Of a stretch of DNA of 40,892 bases, positions 24,944-33,084 are shown in pieces; positions within the stretch are counted from its first letter, which is position 1, and the number at the start of each line of letters is the position of its first letter. Made by a program: the position numbers and the translations under genes. Origin of the DNA: a virus; the IMG/VR virus record IMGVR_UViG_3300036668_000311, positions 1 through 40,892 of that record, one strand, 5' to 3'. The notes below the pieces were generated by a model. The model made no database searches and had not been told where the DNA came from. It was given only the letters and a program-made list of their open reading frames with translations.

Positions 24944-25219
24944 TTATGCTAATTGAAGTTCTCTTGATTCTTTGCGGCGATTGTCAACCGCTTCGCCTTC
25001 GCGGTCTGGAATAGAAGACAGTTCGTTGTTCGCCTTATCCATGAAGTCAATCACGTCTTGAAAGCTATTAACGGTTTCAGGTTCTAACACCCGGTCTTCG
25101 TGGTTGATGTTGTGAAAAACGTGAACCTTATTTTTGTGAATCATAGCGATAAGGTCTAAACCGCTATGAAAGATTTCGGACTCACAAAGTGCGAGTAAAT
25201 AAAGTGCTGTTCTGTTCAT
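24944..25219 (-). CDS. Protein of unknown function (91 aa)
   Basis: The frame is open from 25300, but a promoter -10-like element (25243-25250) lies inside it, so Met at 25219 is the probable start. The protein starts MNRTALYLLALCESEIFHSG and includes KVHVFHNINHEDRVL, ending in an acidic-basic tail. No known family. It is the first gene of the recombination operon. Confidence 0.6.
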   Translation of the reverse strand: MNRTALYLLALCESEIFHSGLDLIAMIHKNKVHVFHNINHEDRVLEPETVNSFQDVIDFMDKANNELSSIPDREGEAVDNRRKESRELQLA

Positions 25220-25242
25220 TGTTCTGGTGTTTGATTGTGTTA

Positions 25243-25274
25243 CAAATATACTAATAAATACGTAACTATTACAA
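25243..25274 (-). promoter_or_regulatory. Bacteroidota-type promoter of the recombination operon
   Basis: On the minus strand TTG (25274-25272), 21 bases, then TATATTTG (25250-25243). This would drive the genes from 25219 down to about 22450. It gives a short leader before the 91-aa gene. Confidence 0.72.
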
Positions 25275-25309
25275 TTATTTATGAAATAGTTTTTGAACAA
25301 AAAAAGTCA

Positions 25310-25819
25310 CTATAATTTATTCGCTTTCAATAATTTGTCAAATCCTGCCTGAAATTTGAGTTTAGGTTGTTCATCGCAACTTCGTAAATCCATTAGGGCA
25401 AAAAACAAGCGTTGAACAGTGAAAGTAATTTCCCTCATTTCGTCAAAAGTTGACATTTTCAAATGTTCATTTGCTTTGTGTTCTTCGCTATGTATCACTT
25501 GAAAGCTAACGCCCGAACACATATCTTTTACCGCTTTCAGCACTTCCCTTTTTTCTCTTGCATCGTTCAATAGGTACGTTTCAAAATGACGGTGGATTCG
25601 TTCCGTATGTTGTTTGTATTTACGAAAATCATCAAGTGCGTGGTCGGGAAAATCGTTATACTTGGTGAGTTGTGATACCATTTTTATAATCTTGTCCGTT
25701 CCCGTTTCCATCGCTTTGCGGTTTTTGACCTTATGCTCCATGAAAATTTTGTTTTCAATGGCGTTCTGCGTTTCTTGCAAATTCATCATTTGCCATGCGG
25801 TAGTCTTGTCGTCTGTCAT
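25310..25819 (-). CDS. Helical protein of unknown function (169 aa)
   Basis: 169 residues, charged and helical throughout, with HTERIHRHFETYLLNDAREKREVLKA in the middle and FTVQRLFFALMDLRSC near the end. No domain was recognised. It stands between the recombination operon and the RNA-ligase unit. Its start lies 50-60 bp after a tract that resembles the 37-aa membrane gene at 27078-27191. Confidence 0.65.
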   Translation of the reverse strand: MTDDKTTAWQMMNLQETQNAIENKIFMEHKVKNRKAMETGTDKIIKMVSQLTKYNDFPDHALDDFRKYKQHTERIHRHFETYLLNDAREKREVLKAVKDMCSGVSFQVIHSEEHKANEHLKMSTFDEMREITFTVQRLFFALMDLRSCDEQPKLKFQAGFDKLLKANKL

Positions 25820-25884
25820 TTCTTTATTTTGTTTTAAGGTCTATGTTTTTGAATACTTATTTGATTTCAGCAGGGCGAAACATA

Positions 25885-25939
25885 AGATAACAGCCGCTAT
25901 AACGCCATTCTGCGAACGCCGGATAGCTTGGTGTTAGGC
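25885..25939 (-). repeat. attC-like imperfect hairpin after the RNA ligase gene
   Basis: On the minus strand GCCTAAC (25939-25933, an RYYYAAC box) directly follows the ligase stop codon. It is followed by ACCAAGCTAT, a 20-base middle, and ATAGCGGCTGTTAT, whose arms pair with unpaired bases (GCTAT/ATAGC, AACA/TGTT). Size (about 55 bp), boxes and bulged stem resemble an integron attC site. The right-hand end lacks a clean GTTRRRY box. It closely resembles 40627-40685. Confidence 0.5.
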
Positions 25940-26974
25940 TTAATACTCGCTTTGTGCTTTAAAGAACATTTCTATAACCTTTTTAGATATGTATTTATTT
26001 ACATCTTTAGGCTCTAATCCGTTTTCTGCCATTGTATCCATTTCTTCAGATGCAACGTCTTTCACAAACCAACGAATTAAATCACCCATTTTTTTAACGT
26101 TTAAATCTTCTTTGTCAAATACGTTTTCAATCGCTTGGTTAAATCTATTTTCAGTTACAGAGTAGTTAATAAAATCTTGAATTGTTTTCAATTTCTCAAC
26201 ATCTACACTTGCAAGCTTCTTAACTTTAGTTACAGAGTGTTTATCTCCTTTTACTTTAAATCTATGTACACTATCTTTGTACTCCACACTCCAAACAACA
26301 CCTTCTCCTAATCCGTTATCAATTCCAAACGCTTTAGATATAGGGCATTCATTTTCTACTTTCTCGGTAATCTCTCCAAACTTGTTTTGTGCAAGTTGTG
26401 GCATATTAAAATCTACATCAATAGAATAAGTTTCATAGTCTTCTACATTAAATATTCTACATTCTGCATTCCTGACATTACTCGAATCAATCCAATAAGC
26501 GTTAAATTCTTCATCCTGTGGTTTAGATACTTTTACACCAAAAACATAAAAGGCTTTATCTAATTGAGATATTCCAACTCCTTTTTGTATTCCTTTACCT
26601 GCCCATTCTCCGTAAATAGAAACTGTATATACTTTAGTATCTATTTGGTTTTCGTTAATTAAATCATCTAATAAAGAGCATAATTGTATTTTATGGCTTT
26701 CTGCAAAAAATGCAAACCCAGCATTATCTTTTTCAATTGTAATAATATTTTGTCTCGATTGAACCCAAAAACCGTACTGGGAGTTAAAGCAAACACTTGC
26801 ATTAGTTCCGTGCAATTTAACAGTTCCTTTAAATGTTAAAGTAGGTTTTTTAATTGATGGGTCGTAAATCGCATTTCCATCTTCATCTAATCCAGTAAAT
26901 GTAATTTCTCTATTTATATTCGATACTACATTTCTAAACTGTTCAATCTTTGGGTAACTAATATGTTTCTTCAT
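25940..26974 (-). CDS. Rnl2-like RNA ligase
   Basis: 344 residues. The nucleotidyltransferase motifs are in order: motif I KLHGTN with the adenylated Lys53, a SIYGEWAGKGIQKGVGI segment (119-135), motif IV EGVV (224-227) and motif V RFKVKGDK with Lys240/Lys242. A helical C-terminal domain of about 90 residues follows, as in the Rnl2/RNA_ligase family that seals nicks in RNA duplexes or repairs cleaved tRNA. It could counter tRNA-cutting defences. The gene is bounded by GTTAGGC upstream and GCCTAAC right after its stop, as in an integron cassette, and its codon usage is noticeably more AT-rich than its neighbours. Confidence 0.88.
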   Translation of the reverse strand: MKKHISYPKIEQFRNVVSNINREITFTGLDEDGNAIYDPSIKKPTLTFKGTVKLHGTNASVCFNSQYGFWVQSRQNIITIEKDNAGFAFFAESHKIQLCSLLDDLINENQIDTKVYTVSIYGEWAGKGIQKGVGISQLDKAFYVFGVKVSKPQDEEFNAYWIDSSNVRNAECRIFNVEDYETYSIDVDFNMPQLAQNKFGEITEKVENECPISKAFGIDNGLGEGVVWSVEYKDSVHRFKVKGDKHSVTKVKKLASVDVEKLKTIQDFINYSVTENRFNQAIENVFDKEDLNVKKMGDLIRWFVKDVASEEMDTMAENGLEPKDVNKYISKKVIEMFFKAQSEY

Positions 26975-27023
26975 TTTGTTTGTTTTTCTAATTAATATTT
27001 ATAGTTTAATAATCCGTACATAA

Positions 27024-27079
27024 GCCTAACACGGTATAAAAGCCATTGAAAAAACGGCTCTTATACCCATTCGTTATTC
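27024..27079 (-). repeat. attC-like hairpin upstream of the RNA ligase gene
   Basis: On the plus strand GCCTAAC (27024-27030) is followed by GGTATAAAAGCC (27033-27044), an 11-base loop and GGCTCTTATACC (27056-27067), pairing at 11 of 12 positions, then CGTTATTC (27072-27079). Read on the minus strand, it runs from GAATAAC to GTTAGGC (a GTTRRRY box), the layout of an attC site ending where the ligase unit begins. Length is 56 bp. Confidence 0.6.
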
Positions 27080-27191
27080 ATCGCTTTCCAATTTTGTTGT
27101 TTAGGTCTATATTTTTGAACCATTTCGGCAAGTATTTTAGCAGGGCGAAACAGCCGATAACAAGCCCTATTAATGTTAATATTTCATTCAT
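27078..27191 (-). CDS. Small membrane protein (37 aa)
   Basis: ATG at 27191 overlaps the stop of the 65-aa gene (ATGA) and the frame ends at 27078. One hydrophobic helix (MNEILTLIGLVIGCFALL) is followed by a basic tail. Part of its sequence, around AGCAGGGCGAAACA on the plus strand, recurs at 25869-25882 beyond the RNA ligase unit. Coupling supports it as a real gene. Its stop codon overlaps the attC-like hairpin. Confidence 0.55.
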   Translation of the reverse strand: MNEILTLIGLVIGCFALLKYLPKWFKNIDLNNKIGKR

Positions 27192-27385
27192 GCTCCTTGA
27201 ATTTTTAAAAATGTGATAGATTCGATATTCTGATGTCTATTATCTTGTACGAGGTAGTACTTCGCATCAATGAAAAACGTATTTTTCACCTCTGACATAC
27301 TTAACCCGTCGCATTCGTAAGATTCGCTTATGACCTCACGGTTCCCGAAATATTTAATTGAATAGGCTACTTTGTATGTTTTCAT
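27188..27385 (-). CDS. Small protein of unknown function (65 aa)
   Basis: 65 residues, strand-rich: KTYKVAYSIKYFGNREVISES and YYLVQDNRHQNIESITFLKI. No family recognised. It is coupled at both ends by ATGA overlaps, to the interrupted HTH frame upstream and the 37-aa membrane protein downstream. Confidence 0.62.
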   Translation of the reverse strand: MKTYKVAYSIKYFGNREVISESYECDGLSMSEVKNTFFIDAKYYLVQDNRHQNIESITFLKIQGA

Positions 27386-27615
27386 ATTTCGTTTGTTAAT
27401 TTTTGTAAAAGGTCAACGTACTGCTGCAATGCAACCCGAACGTGATTCCTAAATCTTTCAGTAAGAAAGTCAGCCCTGAGGAGTTTTGATATAATTGGTT
27501 GTGAGTATTGCTGATTAGTGTACACGTAAAACTTATTTTATATCAAAAAATCAGTTAGTGCGGCCTGTGTTAGGTTCATATCTTTTAGTAACTTCCTTAG
27601 TTCGGGTGGTGTCAT
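27382..27615 (-). pseudogene. HTH protein frame interrupted by one in-frame TAA
   Basis: From ATG 27615 the frame reads MTPPELRKLLKDMNLTQAAL, a typical HTH_3 start, then meets TAA at 27538-27540 (codon 26). The same frame then continues open for 51 codons, with SQPIISKLLRADFL like a recognition helix and a helical end, and stops at 27382 overlapping the next ATG. The gene starts with an ATGA overlap on the VRR-NUC stop. Either a nonsense mutation or a short stop-bearing insert has split it, or the stop is bypassed or a short product is made. About 11 extra codons seem to lie between the two HTH helices. Confidence 0.5.
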
Positions 27616-27851
27616 TCTGTTGAGATTAAAACGTTGAAATTTAATTTTGATAATTCATCTATTCTATATTCTTGAATCTTGCTAAGTACGCCAGTAGGCT
27701 TTTTGACCTCAATAAAAAGAACATCGTTCGGTTTTAGGCAAATCAAGTCAGGCACACCGTTTTTGTTAGCTTTGGAGATTTTCAGCACGTACCAACCTAG
27801 CTTCTCGTATCGTTTGATTATTTTGCTTTGTATTTTTTGTTCCGAAATCAT
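27612..27851 (-). CDS. VRR-NUC domain nuclease (79 aa)
   Basis: 79 residues covering one minimal VRR-NUC fold: N-terminal helix, KANKNGVPDLICL with Asp35, FIEVKKPTG with Glu48 and Lys50, and Gln60 in the following helix. Such stand-alone nucleases accompany phage helicases and are thought to cut branched DNA. It overlaps the helicase gene by 86 bases in another frame, an unusually long shared stretch. Confidence 0.88.
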   Translation of the reverse strand: MISEQKIQSKIIKRYEKLGWYVLKISKANKNGVPDLICLKPNDVLFIEVKKPTGVLSKIQEYRIDELSKLNFNVLISTE

Positions 27852-29064
27852 TTTTGAAATGTGTTAGTGTGTAGTTCTTTTTTTTCATTACTTGATTGTA
27901 TATTTTCGACTCAATACCACCTTTCGCAAACAGCCAAAAAACAGTATTTTCGGTGCGTTCTTTGGTTGTCAGTCTGTCACGACTTTGCCAATAGCTAACC
28001 GCTGAGTGGTCTATGTTATAGTACACCAAATAATCAGCCTGACGTAAGCTTATTCCTTCCCGCCCTGCTTGGATTTGCAAGGCGATATACTGAAACCCCT
28101 CCATGTTGAAGGCATCTAATTCAGTAGTCAACTTGTAGCCTAATACCTGCTTGAGGGCATCAAGTTCAGCTTTGAATTTGTAAAAAATCCCCAGACGTTT
28201 TTTAGGAAAATTGTTAGCTATGTATTCAGCTTTTGTAAGGTCAAAAATGATAGCATTACCACTTTCACCGATACACGTTCCTGAAAAAACTTGTTGAATT
28301 TTGCTTTGTTGCTTCACGGCGGTATCTGCCAAGATTGTGTCAGTTTTCCCCCGATAAATACCGTGCGTTGCCAAGTCTTTTGCGATGGCATACGTGAACG
28401 GTTTCATTTGAACTTCAATCACTTTTTCTGTAACCTTCGACTTGAACCCCGCCTCTTCCTGCGTAAAATCAATTATGTACCCTTCCAGAAAGCGATTGAT
28501 TTTTTGTTCATCAGCTTGGGAGTAATCACTTACATCTCCGTAGCCGAAATTCTTTTTTGTGATGTTGACGAAATCTTTTGCCCACTTATAAAACGTCTTG
28601 TAATCAGCGAATGGACTGAAATTCGACACCCAAAACTGGTGATAGAATTGACTGAAACTTTCGGGCGTTGGCGTACCGGATAGATATATTTGCGGCAAGT
28701 GGGCCCACCGCTTCTTAATCTCGACCGCTGAAACGTTCGGTTTCGGGAACGCACCGTTTCTGTGGTGTTCGTCACAAATTACTATATCAAAATTGCCTTC
28801 TACTTTGTGCAAAGATTCATAGTTAATTACCTCGATACTGAATGCGGGGGTCATTAGTGCGTAATCGTACTGCACCGAACTAATAGCTTTCTTTTTTGTG
28901 ATGAATAATACCGACTTCTTTTCGAGTAACTCGCAAGTAAGAAGAGCGGTAAGGGTTTTGCCCGTTCGGACCTGCATCGCTAGATATACCATCCCTTGCT
29001 CAATAATCTTGTAAGCTGCTCGTTCGGCGATATCTTTTTGATATTCTCTGAATTGTAGTGTCAT
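27766..29064 (-). CDS. SNF2/SF2-type helicase
   Basis: 432 residues with SF2 motifs: RTGKT (33-37, Walker A), CDEHH (97-101, motif II), SGTPTP (129-134, motif III), a middle RecA-2 domain with QAGREGISL, and QSRDR (360-364, motif VI). Bacteroidota phages often pair it with a VRR-NUC protein, as here, for replication-fork or branch processing. The last 25 residues are encoded within the overlap with the nuclease gene and look unconserved. Confidence 0.88.
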   Translation of the reverse strand: MTLQFREYQKDIAERAAYKIIEQGMVYLAMQVRTGKTLTALLTCELLEKKSVLFITKKKAISSVQYDYALMTPAFSIEVINYESLHKVEGNFDIVICDEHHRNGAFPKPNVSAVEIKKRWAHLPQIYLSGTPTPESFSQFYHQFWVSNFSPFADYKTFYKWAKDFVNITKKNFGYGDVSDYSQADEQKINRFLEGYIIDFTQEEAGFKSKVTEKVIEVQMKPFTYAIAKDLATHGIYRGKTDTILADTAVKQQSKIQQVFSGTCIGESGNAIIFDLTKAEYIANNFPKKRLGIFYKFKAELDALKQVLGYKLTTELDAFNMEGFQYIALQIQAGREGISLRQADYLVYYNIDHSAVSYWQSRDRLTTKERTENTVFWLFAKGGIESKIYNQVMKKKNYTLTHFKNDFGTKNTKQNNQTIREARLVRAENLQS

Positions 29065-29858
29065 TTCTCGATTTTAGCTAAAAAAGTGTAACCATTCTTT
29101 TTGAACTCTGAAATCCAAATAAGTTCTTTAGTCCATTCGCCGTCTTTCTTTTTTGGTTGCAACCTAAAATGCCCTCGCACGGTAAACTCGTTTGAGTTTA
29201 TTAAATTCGTAAACCATTTGCTGTCCAAGTATGTAACCTGCAAGTCTGTATCGTTAACATATTTGCAGTTTATGTCCTTAATCTTAGTTTTTGCGGGGAT
29301 AATTTTCGTTTCAACCTCTGCAAAACTTTTGAACATTTCTAAAATAACACATTCGTGCAATTTCCCGTAAATCCATTTTTGGACTTCATTGTTATCGCCT
29401 TTCACTTCTTCATAAAAACAGCTACTTAGCCAACCGTTCTGATAGATTTTTCTTTTTTCGCTGTCTACGTACATTGCAAGCGGGATGCCCGTTTTGTCAA
29501 ACATAAAAAAAGCCAACTCGTGATTATCGTTACCTTTTTGCACTTCGTAATCAAGCATCAAGACAAAATCGCCAACAACGTAAGTACCTTTTATATCAAA
29601 GTCTGAGGTATCATTTACAACTATGTCGGACCAAAGTTCACGCAACTTCTCTTGTGCCTTTTTACTAGCTTGGTAAAAAGAGGAACTTACTATGTTAATA
29701 TCTTTCTTAAAATTTTTATGGTAATGTTTCCACTCATGGGTAAAGAATTGACCAGCGAAGTAAAAATAAGATTTATCACCCTCGAAAATTGGCATGTTGC
29801 CTAGTGTGCCTTTATTCAACTTGTCTATGATTGGAATACTTCTGTTACTTACTCTCAT
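29061..29858 (-). CDS. Protein of unknown function (265 aa)
   Basis: 265 residues of mixed strand and helix: YFYFAGQFFTHEWKHYHKN near the start, an aromatic middle region, and KWFTNLINSNEFTVRGHFR near the end. No domain recognised. It overlaps the helicase by four bases and sits just after the primase-helicase, so it probably serves replication. Similar proteins in this position occur in Bacteroidota phages from memory, without known function. Confidence 0.6.
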   Translation of the reverse strand: MRVSNRSIPIIDKLNKGTLGNMPIFEGDKSYFYFAGQFFTHEWKHYHKNFKKDINIVSSSFYQASKKAQEKLRELWSDIVVNDTSDFDIKGTYVVGDFVLMLDYEVQKGNDNHELAFFMFDKTGIPLAMYVDSEKRKIYQNGWLSSCFYEEVKGDNNEVQKWIYGKLHECVILEMFKSFAEVETKIIPAKTKIKDINCKYVNDTDLQVTYLDSKWFTNLINSNEFTVRGHFRLQPKKKDGEWTKELIWISEFKKNGYTFLAKIEK

Positions 29859-29885
29859 AATTTCTCTGTTTGTTTGATTTTTTTT

Positions 29886-32231
29886 TTAAAATGGGACTTC
29901 GGTTTCTATATTTTTGATTGTAAAAAATCTACCTACGGAGTCTTTGCCCCTCTGGAGTTCGAGTTTGTGGAACCTCGCATACCCCTCTATCCAAAGCGAA
30001 AACTTCTTATTCGTTAACCACTTTTTTACGTCAGGGTATTCCTCCGAAAATCCTTCAAAACATACCTTATTGTACGTGCGTGCATTTTGAGTAAGTGGTT
30101 CGTCATTTGTCCACTCAAAAAACTCAAAAGATGTTTCCTTGATAAATTTTCGAGTATGTAGATTTTTGTAGTTAGTTTGGCTAAGTCCGTAGCTCAAAAA
30201 GTACTGCAAACATTGGATCATGAAATTGTCAAAATACAACCATTCATCGCTAGACCAATCGTCGAAAAGCATACAACCAAATTCGTCAATCGGCGAGTGG
30301 TGTGAACCAAAATAGCTACTTAGTTCAACCTCGAATTTTCGACGCTCAAACGAGCCGCCTACGCCCCCGATAGTATAGTTGGTAGTGATTAGTACTTTGG
30401 GTGATTTAGCAATGCCCAAGCGGGTTGCATCTTTGTTCTTTCGCTCAATTGTAATCCCCTCAGTAATGACCGAAAACAAACGTTCAAAATCGAAGTTCTT
30501 TTTTACATCGTCGTAGACTAAAACTTGCGTATCAATATCAACGGTCTGATAGGTAAATGACTTATCAAAGTCAAATTGCTTCCCGTCCAAAACCCCCACC
30601 TTTTTTACCTTTGTTAGCCCCTGAACAATTAAGCCCTTGCCGCTGCCGCCGTTTGGATTTTCACTAATTACCTCGTCGTTGAAAACAATAGCTTTGTTGT
30701 CAGCACTGGTCTTAAAAGAATGCATCAGATAACCTAATACTGATTTAATCGACTCGTAACGCTCTTTTTCTTTATTCGCTACTAAGAATATGAACTTTCG
30801 ATACATACCATTTTTGTAGTCTGCTAATTCAAAAGGGCGGTCAATTATTTGCTTCTCCCAAACGTAGCCGTCTAAGTCAATGTACTCGATTCGTTTGACG
30901 GTTTTCTTAGATATTTCGAGGACACAATTTTGATAGTACAGATAACAAAATTCCTGCGTGTCAGATTTTAGGTTCAAATCAACATTATCCAAGAAACTTA
31001 GGTAGTCACCTTTGAAGTATTTCGTTGCCCCCGCCATTAATTCGTAAGGCTGAAAACCGATATTATCGCGGGTGTGCAGGTCGTTCAAAACAAAGTCTTT
31101 AATCTGCTCTTCTTTGAGAATTGAAACTTTATTTTCGACAATTTTTACAAATACAAAAGATGTTTCATTGGGGTAATACTTGAATATCTGATTCGATTGC
31201 AAGTAAGCTTTGAATTTGTGATGCACAAGATGGTATCTTCCGTTCTTGTCGATACTCCAAAATTCATCAACACTGAGAGTATCTTTGATTTCTTCAATAG
31301 CATCGTCAATACCTTCGATGTTTTTATATTTGCGACTGATTTGGCGGGAGTTTTTGCCATTCACAATATCTTTTTGAATGCGTTCCCGAATGGTCTTGTT
31401 CTCGAATTGTTTCGTATTGTGGTCAGCTTCGCGAGAATAAGCAGATTTGACAATTGTATCCACTTCGCTTTGAGTAAACGTTCCACTCACGAACTGTGCA
31501 AAAAACTCATCGGCATCGGCCTTTGGAATACCAAATTCATTGAACGCAAATGCCAACTTAATAAGGTTGTCGTTTCGTTTTCCCGGAACAAAACCAAATT
31601 TACGCTCCCACCACTTACGCAGATTTTCGATAATCGCGTAATGAGAAGTTTCGGGAATAATTACTTCGATAGTACCTAAATCTTGCAATTCAGGCTCTGG
31701 AAGGTTATCAAACAACTTCGATTCGTAATTCACGTAAATGTCTGGGTCGCTGCTTTCAAAACAAACCCGTGAAACGTCTGAGGTACTGATGTCAAAATAA
31801 GGCGAATTGTAATAGTCTTTCAATCCGTCAAAAAAACGTTTGTGTGTGTTAGTATCAGCCGGGATGCGAACGATGCACTTGAAGCCATTACCGGAGGGTG
31901 AAGAAAATAATAACATCGTGTGTTGGTCTGCTTCAAGCGAATCGCGTACAGCTTTCAACTCTTCGTTATTAGGTATCTTATCGAAGTCCAGACAGATTAA
32001 TCCGCTGTGAACTTTCAACCCCGAAGCCGATCTATTTTTGAACGTTCCGCTAAAGCAAATAGACGGGAGCATCTTTTTTAGATTGTTTCGCTTCTCCTTA
32101 TCCTGCTCTTTTCTTATCTGCTCAATTGCAATATGACTGTGACCGCTCCGGATTCGCTCAACTGCCGTTGCCACATGACGGTCAAACCCCGCCGAAGTAG
32201 CCAATATATTTTTGAAAATGGTAATATTCAT
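29886..32231 (-). CDS. VirE_N primase fused to SF3-type helicase (781 aa)
   Basis: The N-terminal domain (about 1-180) matches VirE_N/BT4734, a primase-polymerase relative: SGLICLDFD with Asp82 and Asp84, and SPSGNGFK (111-118). A primase C-terminal-like helical region follows (200-290). The C-terminal half has the helicase core: Walker A GGSGKG (528-533), Walker B LVYDD (571-575) and sensor TTNY (616-619). It would prime and unwind DNA at the origin. The iteron-rich region at 32260-32525 lies directly upstream. Confidence 0.88.
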   Translation of the reverse strand: MNITIFKNILATSAGFDRHVATAVERIRSGHSHIAIEQIRKEQDKEKRNNLKKMLPSICFSGTFKNRSASGLKVHSGLICLDFDKIPNNEELKAVRDSLEADQHTMLLFSSPSGNGFKCIVRIPADTNTHKRFFDGLKDYYNSPYFDISTSDVSRVCFESSDPDIYVNYESKLFDNLPEPELQDLGTIEVIIPETSHYAIIENLRKWWERKFGFVPGKRNDNLIKLAFAFNEFGIPKADADEFFAQFVSGTFTQSEVDTIVKSAYSREADHNTKQFENKTIRERIQKDIVNGKNSRQISRKYKNIEGIDDAIEEIKDTLSVDEFWSIDKNGRYHLVHHKFKAYLQSNQIFKYYPNETSFVFVKIVENKVSILKEEQIKDFVLNDLHTRDNIGFQPYELMAGATKYFKGDYLSFLDNVDLNLKSDTQEFCYLYYQNCVLEISKKTVKRIEYIDLDGYVWEKQIIDRPFELADYKNGMYRKFIFLVANKEKERYESIKSVLGYLMHSFKTSADNKAIVFNDEVISENPNGGSGKGLIVQGLTKVKKVGVLDGKQFDFDKSFTYQTVDIDTQVLVYDDVKKNFDFERLFSVITEGITIERKNKDATRLGIAKSPKVLITTNYTIGGVGGSFERRKFEVELSSYFGSHHSPIDEFGCMLFDDWSSDEWLYFDNFMIQCLQYFLSYGLSQTNYKNLHTRKFIKETSFEFFEWTNDEPLTQNARTYNKVCFEGFSEEYPDVKKWLTNKKFSLWIEGYARFHKLELQRGKDSVGRFFTIKNIETEVPF

Positions 32232-32259
32232 ATAAAAGACGTTTGAATGACGAATAAAT

Positions 32260-32525
32260 GACGGTTGACCGTCTGACCGTCATGTTGTTAAAAACCTTGT
32301 TATTAGCGAGTTATGAAGGAAAAAGCCTAATGACGGTCAACCCCTCCCTTATTCGCAGTTATTTTTTTTTGTTTTATCTTTTGTGTTTTATTTTCTCTGT
32401 AACCATAAATAGACCGTCTTACCGTCCTTTTACAAGAAAATAGATATATAACTAACTAATAATAAGTAAGTTACAACCACGACGGTCTAAAGCCTTGACC
32501 GTCATACTACCGTCATGTAACCGTC
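32260..32525. other. Iteron array, probable replication origin
   Basis: The hexamer ACCGTC, in either orientation, occurs about ten times in 266 bp: near 32260, 32268, 32276, 32332, 32413, 32421, 32482, 32498, 32509 and 32520. Several copies share a TGACCGTC octamer, and the first three are closely packed. AT-rich DNA with a T8 run (32361 onward) lies between the groups. Position between the primase-helicase and an HTH gene is typical of a phage origin. Binding by the HTH protein as an operator array is the main alternative. Confidence 0.65.
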
Positions 32526-32761
32526 ACCTCGGTTATTACTAATTTTGTACTTGTTACTAATTCTACGTATTCCCGAAGAGATTCAATCGCCCTATCTGTA
32601 GGATACCTATTCCCGCTGCACATAGCATTAATGCTGTTGCTAGAAATTCCCGCACCGTGAATCTTAGCAACATCGACAGCCCAGCCATACGAAGTGGGTA
32701 GTTTATCCCTCAACGCTCTCATTAACTCCCTCTTTTGGTTTGCATCACCACGTCCTGCCAT
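32513..32761 (-). CDS. Small HTH DNA-binding protein (82 aa)
   Basis: 82 residues. The pattern ALRDKLPTSYGWAVDVAKIHGAGISSNSINAMCSGNRYPT is a helix-turn-helix with a typical start and recognition helix. A long C-terminal strand-like tail follows. On the minus strand TAACTTTG (32802-32795), upstream, resembles a -10 element. It may bind the ACCGTC repeats directly downstream, either as an origin-binding initiator or as an early repressor. Confidence 0.72.
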   Translation of the reverse strand: MAGRGDANQKRELMRALRDKLPTSYGWAVDVAKIHGAGISSNSINAMCSGNRYPTDRAIESLREYVELVTSTKLVITEVTVT

Positions 32762-33053
32762 AATTGTGTATTTATTTGTAATAATTTGTTAATGCCAAAG
32801 TTACGTAAAAAATACGCAACGGTTACAATAAAATACACAATAAAATATGAAAAATTACGGAGAAAGGGCACAAGGCCTTTGAAAATGGATCTGGATTGTA
32901 ACATTAAAGGGGCTGTCGGTCCTAACGGCAGTACTTTTTTTGTGCCAAATGAAAATAAACTTGATAATTGTTTGCAAGTATCAAGATGTTTCGTATATTG
33001 TAATCAACGAATGGTTGAAGGCGGGGATTACGAATCAGAGTACTTATGAACGT
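32762..33053 (+). other. Divergent upstream region with a truncated HTH start and uncertain frame
   Basis: A plus-strand ATG at 32846 opens MKNYGERAQGL, a typical repressor start, but stops at once, so it may be a remnant. Another frame, from ATG 32792 to TGA 33049, is open for 85 codons, begins basic and shows no family. It could be a real small gene. The region ends at GTTGTAAGC (33054), the start of the next cassette-like unit. Confidence 0.35.
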
Positions 33054-33084
33054 GTTGTAAGCTGTTATTTAAAAATAATAAAAT

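Noticed and set aside
32735-33049. Plus-strand frame of 104 codons as a sure gene
   Set aside because: The upstream part overlaps the start of the HTH gene on the other strand, and the product has no recognisable pattern. Kept only as an uncertain frame in the region entry.
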